Of a stretch of DNA of 64,000 nt, positions 17,954 to 26,079 are shown piece by piece. The notes beneath the pieces are model-generated. The model had not been told where the DNA came from, did not search any database, and saw nothing but the letters and a program-made list of their open reading frames with translations. The stretch is from Novosphingopyxis sp965218915 (GTDB taxonomy: Bacteria; Pseudomonadota; Alphaproteobacteria; Sphingomonadales; Sphingomonadaceae). The stretch is taken from the NCBI RefSeq assembly GCF_965218915.1, contig NZ_OZ244708.1, positions 2,170,001 through 2,234,000 on the forward strand, given 5' to 3'. The position numbers were made by a program, and so were the translations under genes. Position 1 is the first letter of the stretch, and the number at the start of each line of letters is the position of its first letter.

Positions 17954-18385
17954 TCAACCGTGCTTTACCGTCGACGAGCCGAGGCGGTTTTGCAGCAGGC
18001 GCTCGGTGCGCCGCAGCCGTTCGAACAGGCGGTTCATGTCATAGTCGCGATATTCGGCCCGCTGCAGACCGCCGTAGAAATAAGGCACCAACTTGCCTTC
18101 CAGAATATCCGGAATGTTGGCAGCGGCGATGCGGCGGGCATGGGCGGCGTCGAGCGCGCGATCCCAGGCATCGGCGAAGCTCTCCGCTCCCGCCTTCTTG
18201 CGCAGCTTGTAGGCCGAGCGCGCGCTCTTGCCGACGCGCGCGGCCGCGTCGGATACCGACGGCCGCTGCTCCAGCGCGGCGATAAAACCGCGCTGTCGCT
18301 CCGGCGTCCAGCCGTCATGGCGCGCGCGGCAGGCGGCCGGGGTGAAGTCGATCGGGGCGGATGGGGGTGCAGGGTTCTGTTTCAT
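17954..18385 (-). CDS. Conserved sphingomonad HTH protein of unknown function
   Basis: I do not know a functional name for this 143-residue protein. A helix-turn-helix is visible at about residues 40-63 (SVSDAAARVGKSARSAYKLR), preceded by DGWTPERQRGFIAAL, a layout common in short sphingomonad DNA-binding proteins. The second half is basic and helical with YDMNRLFERLRRTERLLQNRL, a possible coiled coil. A LexA-like GTTC-N7-GTTC site lies 37 bases upstream of its start, so damage-inducible expression is possible. The 3' neighbour region is a palindromic repeat behind gcrA. Confidence 0.75.
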   Translation of the reverse strand: MKQNPAPPSAPIDFTPAACRARHDGWTPERQRGFIAALEQRPSVSDAAARVGKSARSAYKLRKKAGAESFADAWDRALDAAHARRIAAANIPDILEGKLVPYFYGGLQRAEYRDYDMNRLFERLRRTERLLQNRLGSSTVKHG

Positions 18386-18421
18386 TCACCAGTCTATGCC
18401 GAAAAAGACCGATGTAGGAAA

Positions 18422-18436
18422 GAACATTCTGAGAAC
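18422..18436 (-). promoter_or_regulatory. Candidate LexA (SOS) operator
   Basis: The plus strand reads GAACATTCTGAGAAC, that is GTTC-N7-GTTC on the minus strand. This is the direct-repeat LexA box of Alphaproteobacteria. It sits 37 bases before the start of the 143-residue HTH gene at 18385, a normal place for an operator. Confidence 0.55.
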
Positions 18437-18706
18437 ATTATGACGTCCCGCGCGCATGTTTGCTCCGCAAATGTTTAGAGGGAGCCGGGTTCGGAGACGT
18501 CGAATACCAATCCCCTCACGCTAGAACTGCGGGTTCACTCCCGACGCAGAAGTGGACGAACAGGAATAAATCTTCGTAGTCCAATATAGTAGTTCCCTGC
18601 GCGGCTGCTGACTGGGCTGACCGAGGCGCGGGAGGCAAACAATGTTATATCTCTTAACGACCTCCCTACATACATATATACATGCGTTCATATAGGAGAT
18701 ATCGAT
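18437..18706. other. Gene-free, AT-richer stretch upstream of a two-gene unit
   Basis: I see no coding frame or RNA here. The last 60 bases are strikingly AT-rich (TACATACATATATACATGCG at 18668-18687) and probably hold the promoter of the unit starting at 18707. The AGGAG at 18693-18697 is its ribosome-binding site. Confidence 0.5.
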
Positions 18707-18997
18707 ATGACATACATCGACCCCCGGCTTGTTACCTCGCCCAAGGGGCGGGTGGAGAAGCTCGACGTGATCCATGACGGCGGCGAGGGCAAGTACGCCG
18801 TCGCCACGATGCTGTGGGACGGTGAACCAGCAATGGGCGTCCGCTGGAACGGCGGCGACCAAGGCGAGAACTTTCAGGGGCTCGGCAATCCGCAAAGCCG
18901 GGGGATCGCGACCTGGTTCATCCTTCCCGACCCTATCGCGGACCTCGTTCGGGCTCATCCCGGCGCACTCATCCCTAGCGATCCCGCGACCCGCTAG
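18707..18997 (+). CDS. Unknown 96-residue protein, upstream partner of PBECR-like nuclease
   Basis: I do not recognise the family. AGGAG lies 9 bases before the ATG, so the start is well supported. The product is soluble, with a regular beta-rich middle (GKYAVATMLWDGEPAMGVRWNGG) and ending in ATWFILPDPIADLVRAHPG. It precedes the PBECR-like gene by only nine bases in the same direction, so they form a two-gene unit closed by a hairpin terminator. The order small protein then nuclease is that of many toxin-antitoxin pairs, which makes an immunity or antitoxin role conceivable; this is inference only. Confidence 0.7.
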   Translation: MTYIDPRLVTSPKGRVEKLDVIHDGGEGKYAVATMLWDGEPAMGVRWNGGDQGENFQGLGNPQSRGIATWFILPDPIADLVRAHPGALIPSDPATR

Positions 18998-19006
18998 GAC
19001 TGTCCA

Positions 19007-19411
19007 ATGAGTGATGCCGAGGTTGGAAAGCCAGAGATTGTCGCGCTCGACCTGGGTCCATTGCCGGTGGGCCAGATCAATAAAGTGTTAGGGTTGAACC
19101 TAGTGGCGGCGAACGCGCATTTCTCGGTGCGCGCGCAAACCCACTCTCTCACGCGGCATCCCGAGGATTTTGAGCTATGCCGCCGCTATGTCGGCCAGAT
19201 CGTCGCCAACCCCGATTATGTAGGACAAGCACCAGGCCAAACCTCCGGATTTGAATTGATCGGTGAGATTTCCGGCGAGCGGGCAATCATCCTAGTTGCG
19301 ATCAAGCTCCGGGTGGACCATTCCGGTCGCTACATCGTTGCCAGCACCTATCCAATCGACAGGAACAAACTGGAGCGGCGCTTGCGAAAGGGTTTCATCA
19401 CGCCGACCTAG
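19007..19411 (+). CDS. PBECR-like (barnase-EndoU-ColicinE5/D-RelE) nuclease domain protein
   Basis: In this 134-residue protein, residues 40-130 match the phage-barnase-EndoU-ColicinE5/D-RelE-like pattern: a His-rich helix (THSLTRHPEDFELC, His46 and His51), IVANPDYVG, FELIGEI, then the beta hairpin ILVAIKLRVDHSGRYIVASTYPI and a final KLERRLRKG helix. Proteins with this fold are RNA-cleaving toxins or phage-head nucleases. There is no signal peptide. The first 35 residues are not part of the fold. It follows the 96-residue gene by nine bases and ends just before a strong hairpin. The fold is assigned from memory of the pattern, not by search. Confidence 0.68.
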   Translation: MSDAEVGKPEIVALDLGPLPVGQINKVLGLNLVAANAHFSVRAQTHSLTRHPEDFELCRRYVGQIVANPDYVGQAPGQTSGFELIGEISGERAIILVAIKLRVDHSGRYIVASTYPIDRNKLERRLRKGFITPT

Positions 19412-19417
19412 AATCAA

Positions 19418-19443
19418 GAAAGCCCCGCGAGGGCGGGGCTTTC
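19418..19443 (+). terminator. Hairpin terminator after the two-gene unit
   Basis: GAAAGCCCCGC and GCGGGGCTTTC form an 11-bp perfect stem around GAGG, beginning seven bases after the stop at 19411. There is no long T run, so it may serve as a stability hairpin or a weak terminator. Confidence 0.7.
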
Positions 19444-19610
19444 AGAAGCTATCGGCGGGGCGCCAAATTCCCGCATCCCTTCAGCTTTCGCCTACTTTGC
19501 CACTTGCGTGGCGTGTGAGGAGGCCGTTCTCACCTCAATAGCCATTAGCATTAGATAGAGATGAATTGAAAAACCGTCAACTCTCGATTGTTACATACAT
19601 GTGTAGTAAA

Positions 19611-19642
19611 GTAGGGTGCATTGAGGCTTGGCCGAAATGCAC
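19611..19642 (+). repeat. REP hairpin flanking the RAYT gene (left)
   Basis: The element begins with the tetranucleotide GTAG, then GTGCATT and AATGCAC pair as outer stem and GGC/GCC as inner stem. A nearly identical copy in opposite orientation lies on the other side of the transposase at 20186-20216. Confidence 0.8.
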
Positions 19643-19645
19643 GCG

Positions 19646-20164
19646 TCACTCGGTTTCGCCCCCGCGCAACGATCCGGGCGGAGACGCCCATGATTTCGTC
19701 TCGCGCCTCCACCGGCGCCAGGACGAATAGGGCCAATCGTCCATGTCGGCGACGAGCCCATGCTTGACGGGGTTATGGTGGATATAATCGACATGCGCGG
19801 CAAGATCGTCTGCGTCGGTTATCACATGCTCCCAATAGCGCCGCTGCCATATCCCGCGCTCGCCGCGCCGCCGACCGGATGCCAAATCCGCCGTTCGCGG
19901 GAGGCGGCGCGAAAAATCGCTCTTGATCCGCCGCCATCGGCCGGGGAAGTCGCTGTCCCCATCCGGCAACGTCCAGATGCAATGGAGGTGGTTCGGCAGG
20001 ACACAGATGGCGACGGTTTCGAAGGGCTGGCGCCTTGCCGCATCGCGATAGGCGGCGCGCAGGTTGTCGATATGCTCGACCAAGAAGCAGGAATCGCGGC
20101 GGAGCAGGTTGACGGTGAAGAAGTAGGTTCCTCCCGGAACGAACCATCGGCGGTAGCGCGGCAT
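19646..20164 (-). CDS. REP-associated tyrosine transposase (RAYT, IS200/IS605-like Y1)
   Basis: The start at 20164 opens on MPRYRRWFVPGGTYFFTV, the conserved RAYT beginning; an ATG at 20191 inside the REP is less likely. The HUH motif is HLH (residues 59-61, in VLPNHLHCIW), and the catalytic tyrosine is Tyr127 in YIHHNPVKHGL. RAYTs are domesticated single-copy relatives of IS200 transposases that bind and nick REP hairpins next to GTAG/GTGG. Here the gene is bracketed by two inverted REPs with exactly that tetranucleotide, so it forms a complete REPtron. Length 172 is normal and no frameshift is seen, so it is probably active. Confidence 0.92.
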   Translation of the reverse strand: MPRYRRWFVPGGTYFFTVNLLRRDSCFLVEHIDNLRAAYRDAARRQPFETVAICVLPNHLHCIWTLPDGDSDFPGRWRRIKSDFSRRLPRTADLASGRRRGERGIWQRRYWEHVITDADDLAAHVDYIHHNPVKHGLVADMDDWPYSSWRRWRRETKSWASPPGSLRGGETE

Positions 20165-20185
20165 GGGTTGAGTGTAGCCTCGGTT

Positions 20186-20216
20186 GTGCATTTCGCCAGG
20201 GCTCAATGCACCCTAC
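20186..20216 (-). repeat. REP hairpin flanking the RAYT gene (right)
   Basis: Read on the minus strand it starts GTAGGGTGCATTGAG and ends GAAATGCAC, differing from the left copy only in the loop region (CCCTGGC against GCTTGGCC). Confidence 0.8.
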
Positions 20217-20279
20217 ATCTGTGGATATCCGCCGCGCCCCGCTTGCCAGCGCGACTCCGCTCCCCTTATACCCGCCCCC

Positions 20280-22268
20280 ATGGCCGACGATCTTTTCGGT
20301 GCCGCGGGGGGCACCAGCAGCGACAGTGGCGGGTATGACGCCAGCTCGATCGAGGTGCTCGAGGGGCTGGAGCCGGTGCGGCGGCGGCCGGGCATGTATA
20401 TCGGCGGGACCGACGAGCGCGCGCTGCACCATTTGGCGGCCGAGGTGCTCGACAATGCGATGGACGAGGCGGTGGCGGGGCATGCCAGCCGGATCGAGGT
20501 CGAGTTAGGCGAAGACAATCGTCTGACCATCACCGACAATGGCCGCGGTATTCCGGTCGATCCGCACCCCAAATATCCGGATCAGTCCGCGCTGGAGGTG
20601 ATCCTCACCACGCTGCATTCGGGCGGCAAATTCTCGGACAAGGCCTATGCCACCTCGGGCGGCCTGCACGGTGTGGGCGTGTCGGTGGTTAATGCGCTGT
20701 CTTCGGAAACCGTGGTAGAAGTCGCGCGTAACAAGACGTTATACCGACAGACTTTCTCGCGGGGCGCGCCGCAGACGGGGCTGGAAAATCTCGGGGGCAC
20801 GCCCAACCGGCGCGGCACCGCGATCAGCTTCGTGCCCGATGTCGAAATTTTCGGCAAGGGCGCGGCGTTTAAGCCCAAGCGGCTGTTCACGCTCGCCCGG
20901 TCCAAGGCCTATCTCTACGCCGGGGTCGAGATCCGCTGGAAATGCGCGCCGTCGCTCGCTTCCGAAGACGTGCCCGAGGAGGCGGTATTTCAGTTTCCCG
21001 GGGGACTGTCCGATCATCTTGCCGAGCAATTACAGGGGCGTGAGTGCGCCACCTCGGACTTTTTCTCGGGCAAGCAGGATTTTCCCGATGGCCAGGGCCG
21101 CGTCGAATGGGCGATCGCCTGGCCGCTCTGGTCCGAAGGCTCGGTCGACTGGTATTGCAACACCATCCCGACCCATGCCGGCGGCACGCACGAGCAGGGG
21201 CTGCGCGCCGCGCTGACCAAGGGCCTGCGCGCCTTTGCCGATCTGGCGCAGAACAAAAAGGCGGCGCAGCTGACCGCCGACGACGTGATGGGCGGATGCG
21301 AGCTGATGCTGTCCGTCTTCATCCGCGAGCCGCAGTTCCAGTCGCAGACCAAGGACCGGCTGACCTCGCCCGAAGCTGCACGCCTGGTCGAAAACGCGGT
21401 GCGCGACCATTTCGACCATTTCCTGGCCGACCATATGGAGCGCGGGCGCGCGCTGCTCGGCTTCATCCAGGAAAAGATGGAGGAGCGGCTCAAGCGCAAG
21501 GCGGAGCGCGAGGTGAAGCGCAAGACCGCCACGTCGGCTCGCAAGCTGCGGCTGCCGGGCAAGCTCACCGATTGCTCGGAGGCCGGGCCGGACGGCACCG
21601 AATTGTTCATCGTCGAGGGCGACAGCGCGGGCGGATCGGCCAAGCAGGCGCGCGACCGCAAGACCCAGGCGATCCTGCCGATCCGCGGCAAGATTTTGAA
21701 CGTCGCCTCGGCCACGGTGGCGAAGATCATCGCCAATCAGGAGATCGCCGATCTGATCCAGGCGCTGGGCTGCGGCACGCGCAAGGACTGCGATGCCGAC
21801 AATCTGCGCTACGAACGCGTGGTCATCATGACCGACGCGGACGTGGACGGGGCGCATATCGCCACATTGCTGATGACGTTTTTCTTCCAGGAAATGCCGG
21901 ATATCGTGAAGAACGGGCATCTGTTCCTCGCGCGGCCCCCGCTCTATCGGCTGACCAGTGGCTCCACGAGCGTTTATGCCGCCAACGACGCGCATCGCAA
22001 GGAGATCGAGGCGGGCGTTTTCAAGGGCAAGAAGGTCGAGGTCGGCCGGTTCAAGGGGCTCGGCGAGATGAACCCGTCGCAGCTGCGCGAGACGACGATG
22101 GACCCCAAGAGCCGCTCGATGATCCGCATCACGCTCCCCACCGAATATGAGCAGCGCGCGGGCGTGACGCAGCTGGTCGACCGGCTGATGGGCAAGCGCC
22201 CCGAGGAGCGCTTCGCCTTCATCCAGGAAAATGCCGCCAGTCTGGAAGAGGATGCGATCGATGCGTGA
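20280..22268 (+). CDS. parE: DNA topoisomerase IV subunit B
   Basis: This 662-residue GHKL ATPase subunit has EVLDNAMDEAVAG, ITDNGRGIPVD, TLHSGGKFSD and GGLHGVGVSVVNALS as the ATP-binding motifs, QTKDRLTSPEAA in the transducer, and the Toprim domain with IVEGDSAGGSAKQARDR and VVIMTDADVDGAHI (metal acidic residues). The C-terminal EMNPSQLRETTMDPKSR is standard. With ParC it decatenates daughter chromosomes. The GYDASSIEVLEGLEPVRRRPGMYIGGTD beginning and the lack of a GyrB-type insertion support ParE over GyrB. The start at 20280 (MADDLFG) follows the RAYT region; its stop overlaps the next gene by eight bases. Confidence 0.95.
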   Translation: MADDLFGAAGGTSSDSGGYDASSIEVLEGLEPVRRRPGMYIGGTDERALHHLAAEVLDNAMDEAVAGHASRIEVELGEDNRLTITDNGRGIPVDPHPKYPDQSALEVILTTLHSGGKFSDKAYATSGGLHGVGVSVVNALSSETVVEVARNKTLYRQTFSRGAPQTGLENLGGTPNRRGTAISFVPDVEIFGKGAAFKPKRLFTLARSKAYLYAGVEIRWKCAPSLASEDVPEEAVFQFPGGLSDHLAEQLQGRECATSDFFSGKQDFPDGQGRVEWAIAWPLWSEGSVDWYCNTIPTHAGGTHEQGLRAALTKGLRAFADLAQNKKAAQLTADDVMGGCELMLSVFIREPQFQSQTKDRLTSPEAARLVENAVRDHFDHFLADHMERGRALLGFIQEKMEERLKRKAEREVKRKTATSARKLRLPGKLTDCSEAGPDGTELFIVEGDSAGGSAKQARDRKTQAILPIRGKILNVASATVAKIIANQEIADLIQALGCGTRKDCDADNLRYERVVIMTDADVDGAHIATLLMTFFFQEMPDIVKNGHLFLARPPLYRLTSGSTSVYAANDAHRKEIEAGVFKGKKVEVGRFKGLGEMNPSQLRETTMDPKSRSMIRITLPTEYEQRAGVTQLVDRLMGKRPEERFAFIQENAASLEEDAIDA

Positions 22269-23571
22269 TGCCGCCGTGAAATTTATCTACGTCTTCGCTC
22301 TGCTGACGATCGGATTTGCCATGCCGGCCCAGGCTCAGGACGTGCAGCCCAGCCCCGCCTTTACCCAACGCGCGGGCGAGTTGGCCGCGATCGTCAACGG
22401 CTCCGGCGACATGGAGGATTTCTTCGCGCCGAGCTTCCTGGCGCAGGTGCCGCGCGCGCAGATGGCGGCGCTCAGCGCGCAGATCGTGGCGCAGCAGGGG
22501 CAGGCCGGCGAAGCGAGCGCGTATCGGATGAGCACGCCTTATCAGGGCCAGTTCGATCTCAAATTCGACAAAGCGATCGGCGAGGTGCGCATGACGGTGA
22601 ACGCCGATGCGCCCAACCAGGTCATCGGCCTGCTTATCACCGGTTTTCGCACCGACAATGACAGCATCGCGGCGGTGAAGGCGGCGTTCGCGGCGCTGCC
22701 CGGCCGCAAGGGCTTCACCATCGCGCATCTGACCGACCAGGGGCCGGTGACGGTGGCCGATTACAACGGGTCTCAGCTGCTCGGCCTCGGCTCCAGCTTC
22801 AAACTCTATATCCTAGCCGAACTGGCCGACGAGATCGTGGCGGGCGAGCGGCAATGGTCCGATGTCGTCACGCTCGATCGCAAAAGCTTTCCGAGCGGCG
22901 TCATGCAGAGCTGGCCGCCCGGATCGCCGGTGACGCTGGCCACGCTGGCCACGCAGATGATATCGATCAGCGACAACAGCGCGGCGGACATGCTGCTGCA
23001 CGTGCTGGGCCGCGAGCGGGTCGAGGCCCGGCTCGCCAAGATCGGGCATAGCGATCCGGCGGCGATCCTGCCGTTCCTGAGCACGGTCGAGGCGTTCGCG
23101 CTCAAGATGGACGGCAATGCCGATCTGCGCGCGCGCTTCATGGCGGCGAGTGAGGCGCAGCAGCGCGACCTATTGGCGCAGAACCAGGGCAAGCTCACGC
23201 TGGGCAATATCGACATCACCCAGTTGGCCGGCGCGCCGCGCTTCGTCGAGCAGATCGAATGGCCCGCCGCGCCGCATGACGTGGTGGCGCTGCTCGATCA
23301 TCTGCGCGTGGTGGACGCGCCGCTCGCGCGGCAGATCATGGCGGTGAACCCCGGCCTCGGCGCCGCCGACTCGGGCCGCTGGGACTATCTCGGCTTCAAG
23401 GGCGGATCGGAGCCCGGCGTAATGCACTTCGCCTGGCTCGCCTGCACCGCCAATGAGGATTGCTATGCGGTGGTCGGCGGCTGGACCGATCCGGACAAGG
23501 ATATCGACAAGCAAAAATTCACCATGCTGATGAGCCGCCTGCTGGCGCTGGCGCATCCGGAGGCGGAATAG
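22261..23571 (+). CDS. Class-A beta-lactamase-like serine hydrolase, exported
   Basis: The 436-residue product starts at 22261, overlapping the parE stop, so translation is probably coupled. A signal peptide ends near MPAQAQD. An N-terminal domain of about 140 residues with the pattern of a Cpe/NTF2-like accessory domain (FAPSFLAQVP...GQFDLKFDKA) precedes the class-A-like transpeptidase fold: GLGSSFKLYIL (SxxK), ISDNSAADMLL (SDN) and KGGSEPGVMHF (KTG-like). True class A enzymes have the same SxxK-SDN-KTG order, but whether this one hydrolyses beta-lactams or processes a cell-envelope substrate is unknown; the long extra N-terminal domain is against a classical beta-lactamase. Confidence 0.85.
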   Translation: MRDAAVKFIYVFALLTIGFAMPAQAQDVQPSPAFTQRAGELAAIVNGSGDMEDFFAPSFLAQVPRAQMAALSAQIVAQQGQAGEASAYRMSTPYQGQFDLKFDKAIGEVRMTVNADAPNQVIGLLITGFRTDNDSIAAVKAAFAALPGRKGFTIAHLTDQGPVTVADYNGSQLLGLGSSFKLYILAELADEIVAGERQWSDVVTLDRKSFPSGVMQSWPPGSPVTLATLATQMISISDNSAADMLLHVLGRERVEARLAKIGHSDPAAILPFLSTVEAFALKMDGNADLRARFMAASEAQQRDLLAQNQGKLTLGNIDITQLAGAPRFVEQIEWPAAPHDVVALLDHLRVVDAPLARQIMAVNPGLGAADSGRWDYLGFKGGSEPGVMHFAWLACTANEDCYAVVGGWTDPDKDIDKQKFTMLMSRLLALAHPEAE

Positions 23572-23577
23572 CCCTGC

Positions 23578-24333
23578 TTAGCCGGTCAGCGCGGCGACCA
23601 GCGCCTTGACCTTGGCCTGGCGCCATTGCGGCAGCGGGGCGAGCAGCCAGTAGCGGCGACGCGCGGGCTCGGCTTCGGTCCAGTCCATGCCCGCCGCCTC
23701 TGCCAGCAGGCGCGGCACGCGGGCGCGGCCGAGGCCCTTTTTCGCGGCTTCGAGCGCAAGTCCCGCATCGGCGACGGACAGCCGGATGTCGCCGCCATGG
23801 CCGCCTTCCCAGCAGATGCGCTCGCCAGCGCCGACCCACACCGCCTCGGCCTTGCCCAGCGCCACGCCTTCGGCTTCGTCGGGCTCGGCGGCGTAGCGCA
23901 GGGCGAGATCGACATTGGCCTCGGTGAAATCGAGCGGCTCGTCGGCGGCGATCAGCTGGAAGCGGAAATCGCCATCGGTTGCGGCATAGGCGGCGAGGCG
24001 TGGGAGCAACCAATAGCGGCTGATGTCGCGCGGCGCGGCGATGGTGAGCCGCTTGGAGCTCTGCCCCTGCCGCATCGCGCGCACGCTGTCCTCGAACTGC
24101 AGGAAACCCGCCCGCAGCGCATCGAGCCCGCGCGCGCCCTCCGGCGTCAGCTCGAGACCCTTGGGCGTGCGGCGGAACAAAACGACGCCGAGCGTGTCCT
24201 CCAGCGCGCGGATCTGCTGGCCGACGGCGGCGGGCGTCACCGCCAGCTCGTCGGCGGCGCGGGTAAAGCTGAGGTGACGCGCGGCGGCATCGAGCACGCG
24301 CAGGCCGTTGAGCGGGAGCAGGGTGCGTTTCAT
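23578..24333 (-). CDS. LysR-family transcriptional regulator (GcvA type)
   Basis: The 251-residue protein has the winged HTH LNGLRVLDAAARHLSFTRAADELAVTPAAVGQQIRALE, followed by LFRRTPKGLELTPEG, the pattern of the GcvA/AmpR branch. The effector domain is shorter than usual: ISRYWLLPRLAAY and DFTEANVDLALRY are recognisable. It is convergent with the class-A-like hydrolase gene, only six bases between stops. The AmpR branch controls beta-lactamase genes in other bacteria, but nothing here shows that it regulates its neighbour. Target and ligand unknown. Confidence 0.9.
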   Translation of the reverse strand: MKRTLLPLNGLRVLDAAARHLSFTRAADELAVTPAAVGQQIRALEDTLGVVLFRRTPKGLELTPEGARGLDALRAGFLQFEDSVRAMRQGQSSKRLTIAAPRDISRYWLLPRLAAYAATDGDFRFQLIAADEPLDFTEANVDLALRYAAEPDEAEGVALGKAEAVWVGAGERICWEGGHGGDIRLSVADAGLALEAAKKGLGRARVPRLLAEAAGMDWTEAEPARRRYWLLAPLPQWRQAKVKALVAALTG

Positions 24334-24361
24334 GGGTTTGCCCTACACCCTCCACACACCC

Positions 24362-24451
24362 CGTCATTCCAGCGAAAGCTGGAATCCAGGGTCCCACAGG
24401 GCGACGGCTGCTCTGCAACCGCCCTGGATCCCGGCTTTCGCCGGGATGACG
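24362..24451. repeat. Intergenic palindromic repeat (CCAGCGAAAGCTGG type)
   Basis: CGTCATTCC AGCGAAAGCTGG at the left and CCGGCTTTCGCCGGGATGACG at the right are inverted arms around GGTCCCACAGGGC. Its arms resemble the repeats at 29709 and 46891. Confidence 0.8.
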
Positions 24452-24472
24452 AATTGGGGTGGCGGGTAGCGC

Positions 24473-24862
24473 TCACCGTGCCCTCGCCGGGGCTTCCAGC
24501 GGGAACATCGGGACCAACGCCAAGATCGGGTCCGGTCCCTCGCCCGCCATCATATAATGGCCGCGCATCGATCCGTCGGGCGTGGGCAGCGGGCAGCCGC
24601 TGACATAGTCATGCGCGCCGCCGGGCTGGATGATCGGCTGTTCGCCGACCACGCCCGCGCCCTCGACCGGCGTGACGAGGCCCATGCCGTCGGTAATCTC
24701 CCAATGGCGCGTGAGCAGCTGCACCGGCCCGGCGCGGTGGTTTTCGATGCGGATATGATAGGCCCAGAACCAGCGATTATGCTCGGGGCTGGACTGTTCC
24801 TCGAGATAGCTGACCGAAACGCGCACGGTGATGCCGTCGCTGGTCTCCTGATAGGGAAACAT
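24473..24862 (-). CDS. apaG: ApaG (DUF525) protein
   Basis: ApaG is a small immunoglobulin-like beta-sandwich protein. The conserved core is visible: VSVSYLEEQSSPEHNRWFWAYHIRIENH, RHWEITDGMG, GVVGEQPIIQPG and SGCPLPTPDGSMRGHYMM. Its biochemical role is unsettled; in enterobacteria it is linked to cobalt/magnesium phenotypes. The ATG at 24862 gives 129 residues; a GTG at 24874 overlapping the metZ stop (GTGA) would add four and would couple the two. The metZ-apaG order is common in sphingomonads. Confidence 0.92.
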   Translation of the reverse strand: MFPYQETSDGITVRVSVSYLEEQSSPEHNRWFWAYHIRIENHRAGPVQLLTRHWEITDGMGLVTPVEGAGVVGEQPIIQPGGAHDYVSGCPLPTPDGSMRGHYMMAGEGPDPILALVPMFPLEAPARAR

Positions 24863-24870
24863 CCGCTCGA

Positions 24871-26079
24871 TCACAGCCCGGCGGCCCCCAGCGCGCGATC
24901 GAGATCGTCGATCACATCGGCGACATCCTCCAGCCCGACATTGAGCCGCAGCATGTCCTCGCCGATGCCCACCTCGTCGCGCGCCTCGGCGCTCATGCTG
25001 GCATGGGTGGTGCTGGCGGGGTGACACATCAGGCTGCGTGAATCGCCGATGTTGTTGCTGATGTCGACCAGCTCCAGCGCGTCGAGCAGCGCATGCGCGC
25101 GTTCGCGCCCGCCGCCGACATGCAGCGACAGGATCGGCCCCGCCAGCTCCATCTGGCGCATCGCCAGATCGTGAAAGGGATCGGACGCGAGGCCGGGATA
25201 ATTGACGCGCTCGACCCGCGCTTCGAGGAATTGTGCAACCTTCAGCGCGTTCTCGCTCTGCCTGCGGATACGCAGGTCGAGCGTTTCGAGACCCTTCAGC
25301 ACCACCCAGGCGTTGAACGGCGCGAGCGTCGGCCCGGTGTTGCGGATGAATTTGAGGAGCGTGTCCTCGATAAATTCCTCGCTGCCGCAGACCGCGCCCG
25401 CCATCACGCGGCCCTGCCCGTCCATCATCTTGGTCGCGCTGTAAGCGACCACGTCCGCGCCGAGTTCCAGCGGGCGCTGCAGCACCGGCGTGGCGAACGC
25501 GTTGTCGACCACGCTGGTAATGCCGTGCGCCCGGGCGAGCCCGCAAATCGCTTTCAGATCGAGCACTTCCATCGTCGGATTGGCCGGAGTTTCGAAGAAA
25601 AACACCTTGGTCTCGGGCCGGATCGCCGCTTCCCAATTTTTGAGATCGCGGCCGTCGACCACCGTCGTGGCGATCCCGAATTTGGGCAGCAGCGTATCGG
25701 TGAGCCAGCGGCAGCTGCCGAACAGCGCGCGGCTCGCCACCACATGATCGCCCGCCTCGAGCTGGCACAGCAGGCTCGCGGTCATCGCCGCCATGCCGGT
25801 GGCCATCGACCGGCAGGCCTCGGCCCCGTCCAGCAGCGCGATGCGCCGTTCCAGCATTTCGACCGTGGGGTTCTGCAGGCGTGAATAGGTCATGCCCTGC
25901 TGCTCGCCCGCGAAGCGCGCGGCGGCGTCTCCGGCGCAATCATAGCTGTAGCCGGAGGTGAGGAACAACGCCTCGGACGTCTCGCCCCATTCGCTGCGCG
26001 CCGTGCCGCCGCGAATGGCGCGCGTGGCGGGCCGCCAGTTTTGGGTGATCTCCGGGTCTTGTCCGCTATGTCTCTTCAT
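24871..26079 (-). CDS. metZ: O-succinylhomoserine sulfhydrylase
   Basis: A 402-residue fold-type I PLP enzyme of the Cys/Met metabolism family. Key parts: TSGYSYDCAGDAAARFAGEQ, YSRLQNPTVEMLE, ATGMAAM (phosphate binding), FFFETPANPTMEVLDL, VVDNAFATPVLQRPL, and the PLP lysine in YSATKMMDGQGRV. SLMCHPASTTHASM binds substrate near the end. It makes homocysteine from O-succinylhomoserine and sulfide in methionine synthesis. Assignment as MetZ rather than cystathionine gamma-synthase rests on the YSATKMMDGQGR context and the alphaproteobacterial metZ-apaG pairing. I looked for a SAM-II riboswitch upstream and did not find one. Confidence 0.93.
   Translation of the reverse strand: MKRHSGQDPEITQNWRPATRAIRGGTARSEWGETSEALFLTSGYSYDCAGDAAARFAGEQQGMTYSRLQNPTVEMLERRIALLDGAEACRSMATGMAAMTASLLCQLEAGDHVVASRALFGSCRWLTDTLLPKFGIATTVVDGRDLKNWEAAIRPETKVFFFETPANPTMEVLDLKAICGLARAHGITSVVDNAFATPVLQRPLELGADVVAYSATKMMDGQGRVMAGAVCGSEEFIEDTLLKFIRNTGPTLAPFNAWVVLKGLETLDLRIRRQSENALKVAQFLEARVERVNYPGLASDPFHDLAMRQMELAGPILSLHVGGGRERAHALLDALELVDISNNIGDSRSLMCHPASTTHASMSAEARDEVGIGEDMLRLNVGLEDVADVIDDLDRALGAAGL

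Noticed and set aside
21030..21995. A 321-codon minus-strand frame in parE
   Set aside because: Antisense shadow of the Toprim-containing half of parE.
22261..24333. An ampR-ampC type resistance module (LysR gene plus beta-lactamase-like gene)
   Set aside because: The genes are convergent rather than divergent, and the hydrolase has a long extra domain and overlaps parE, so a classical regulated beta-lactamase locus is unlikely.
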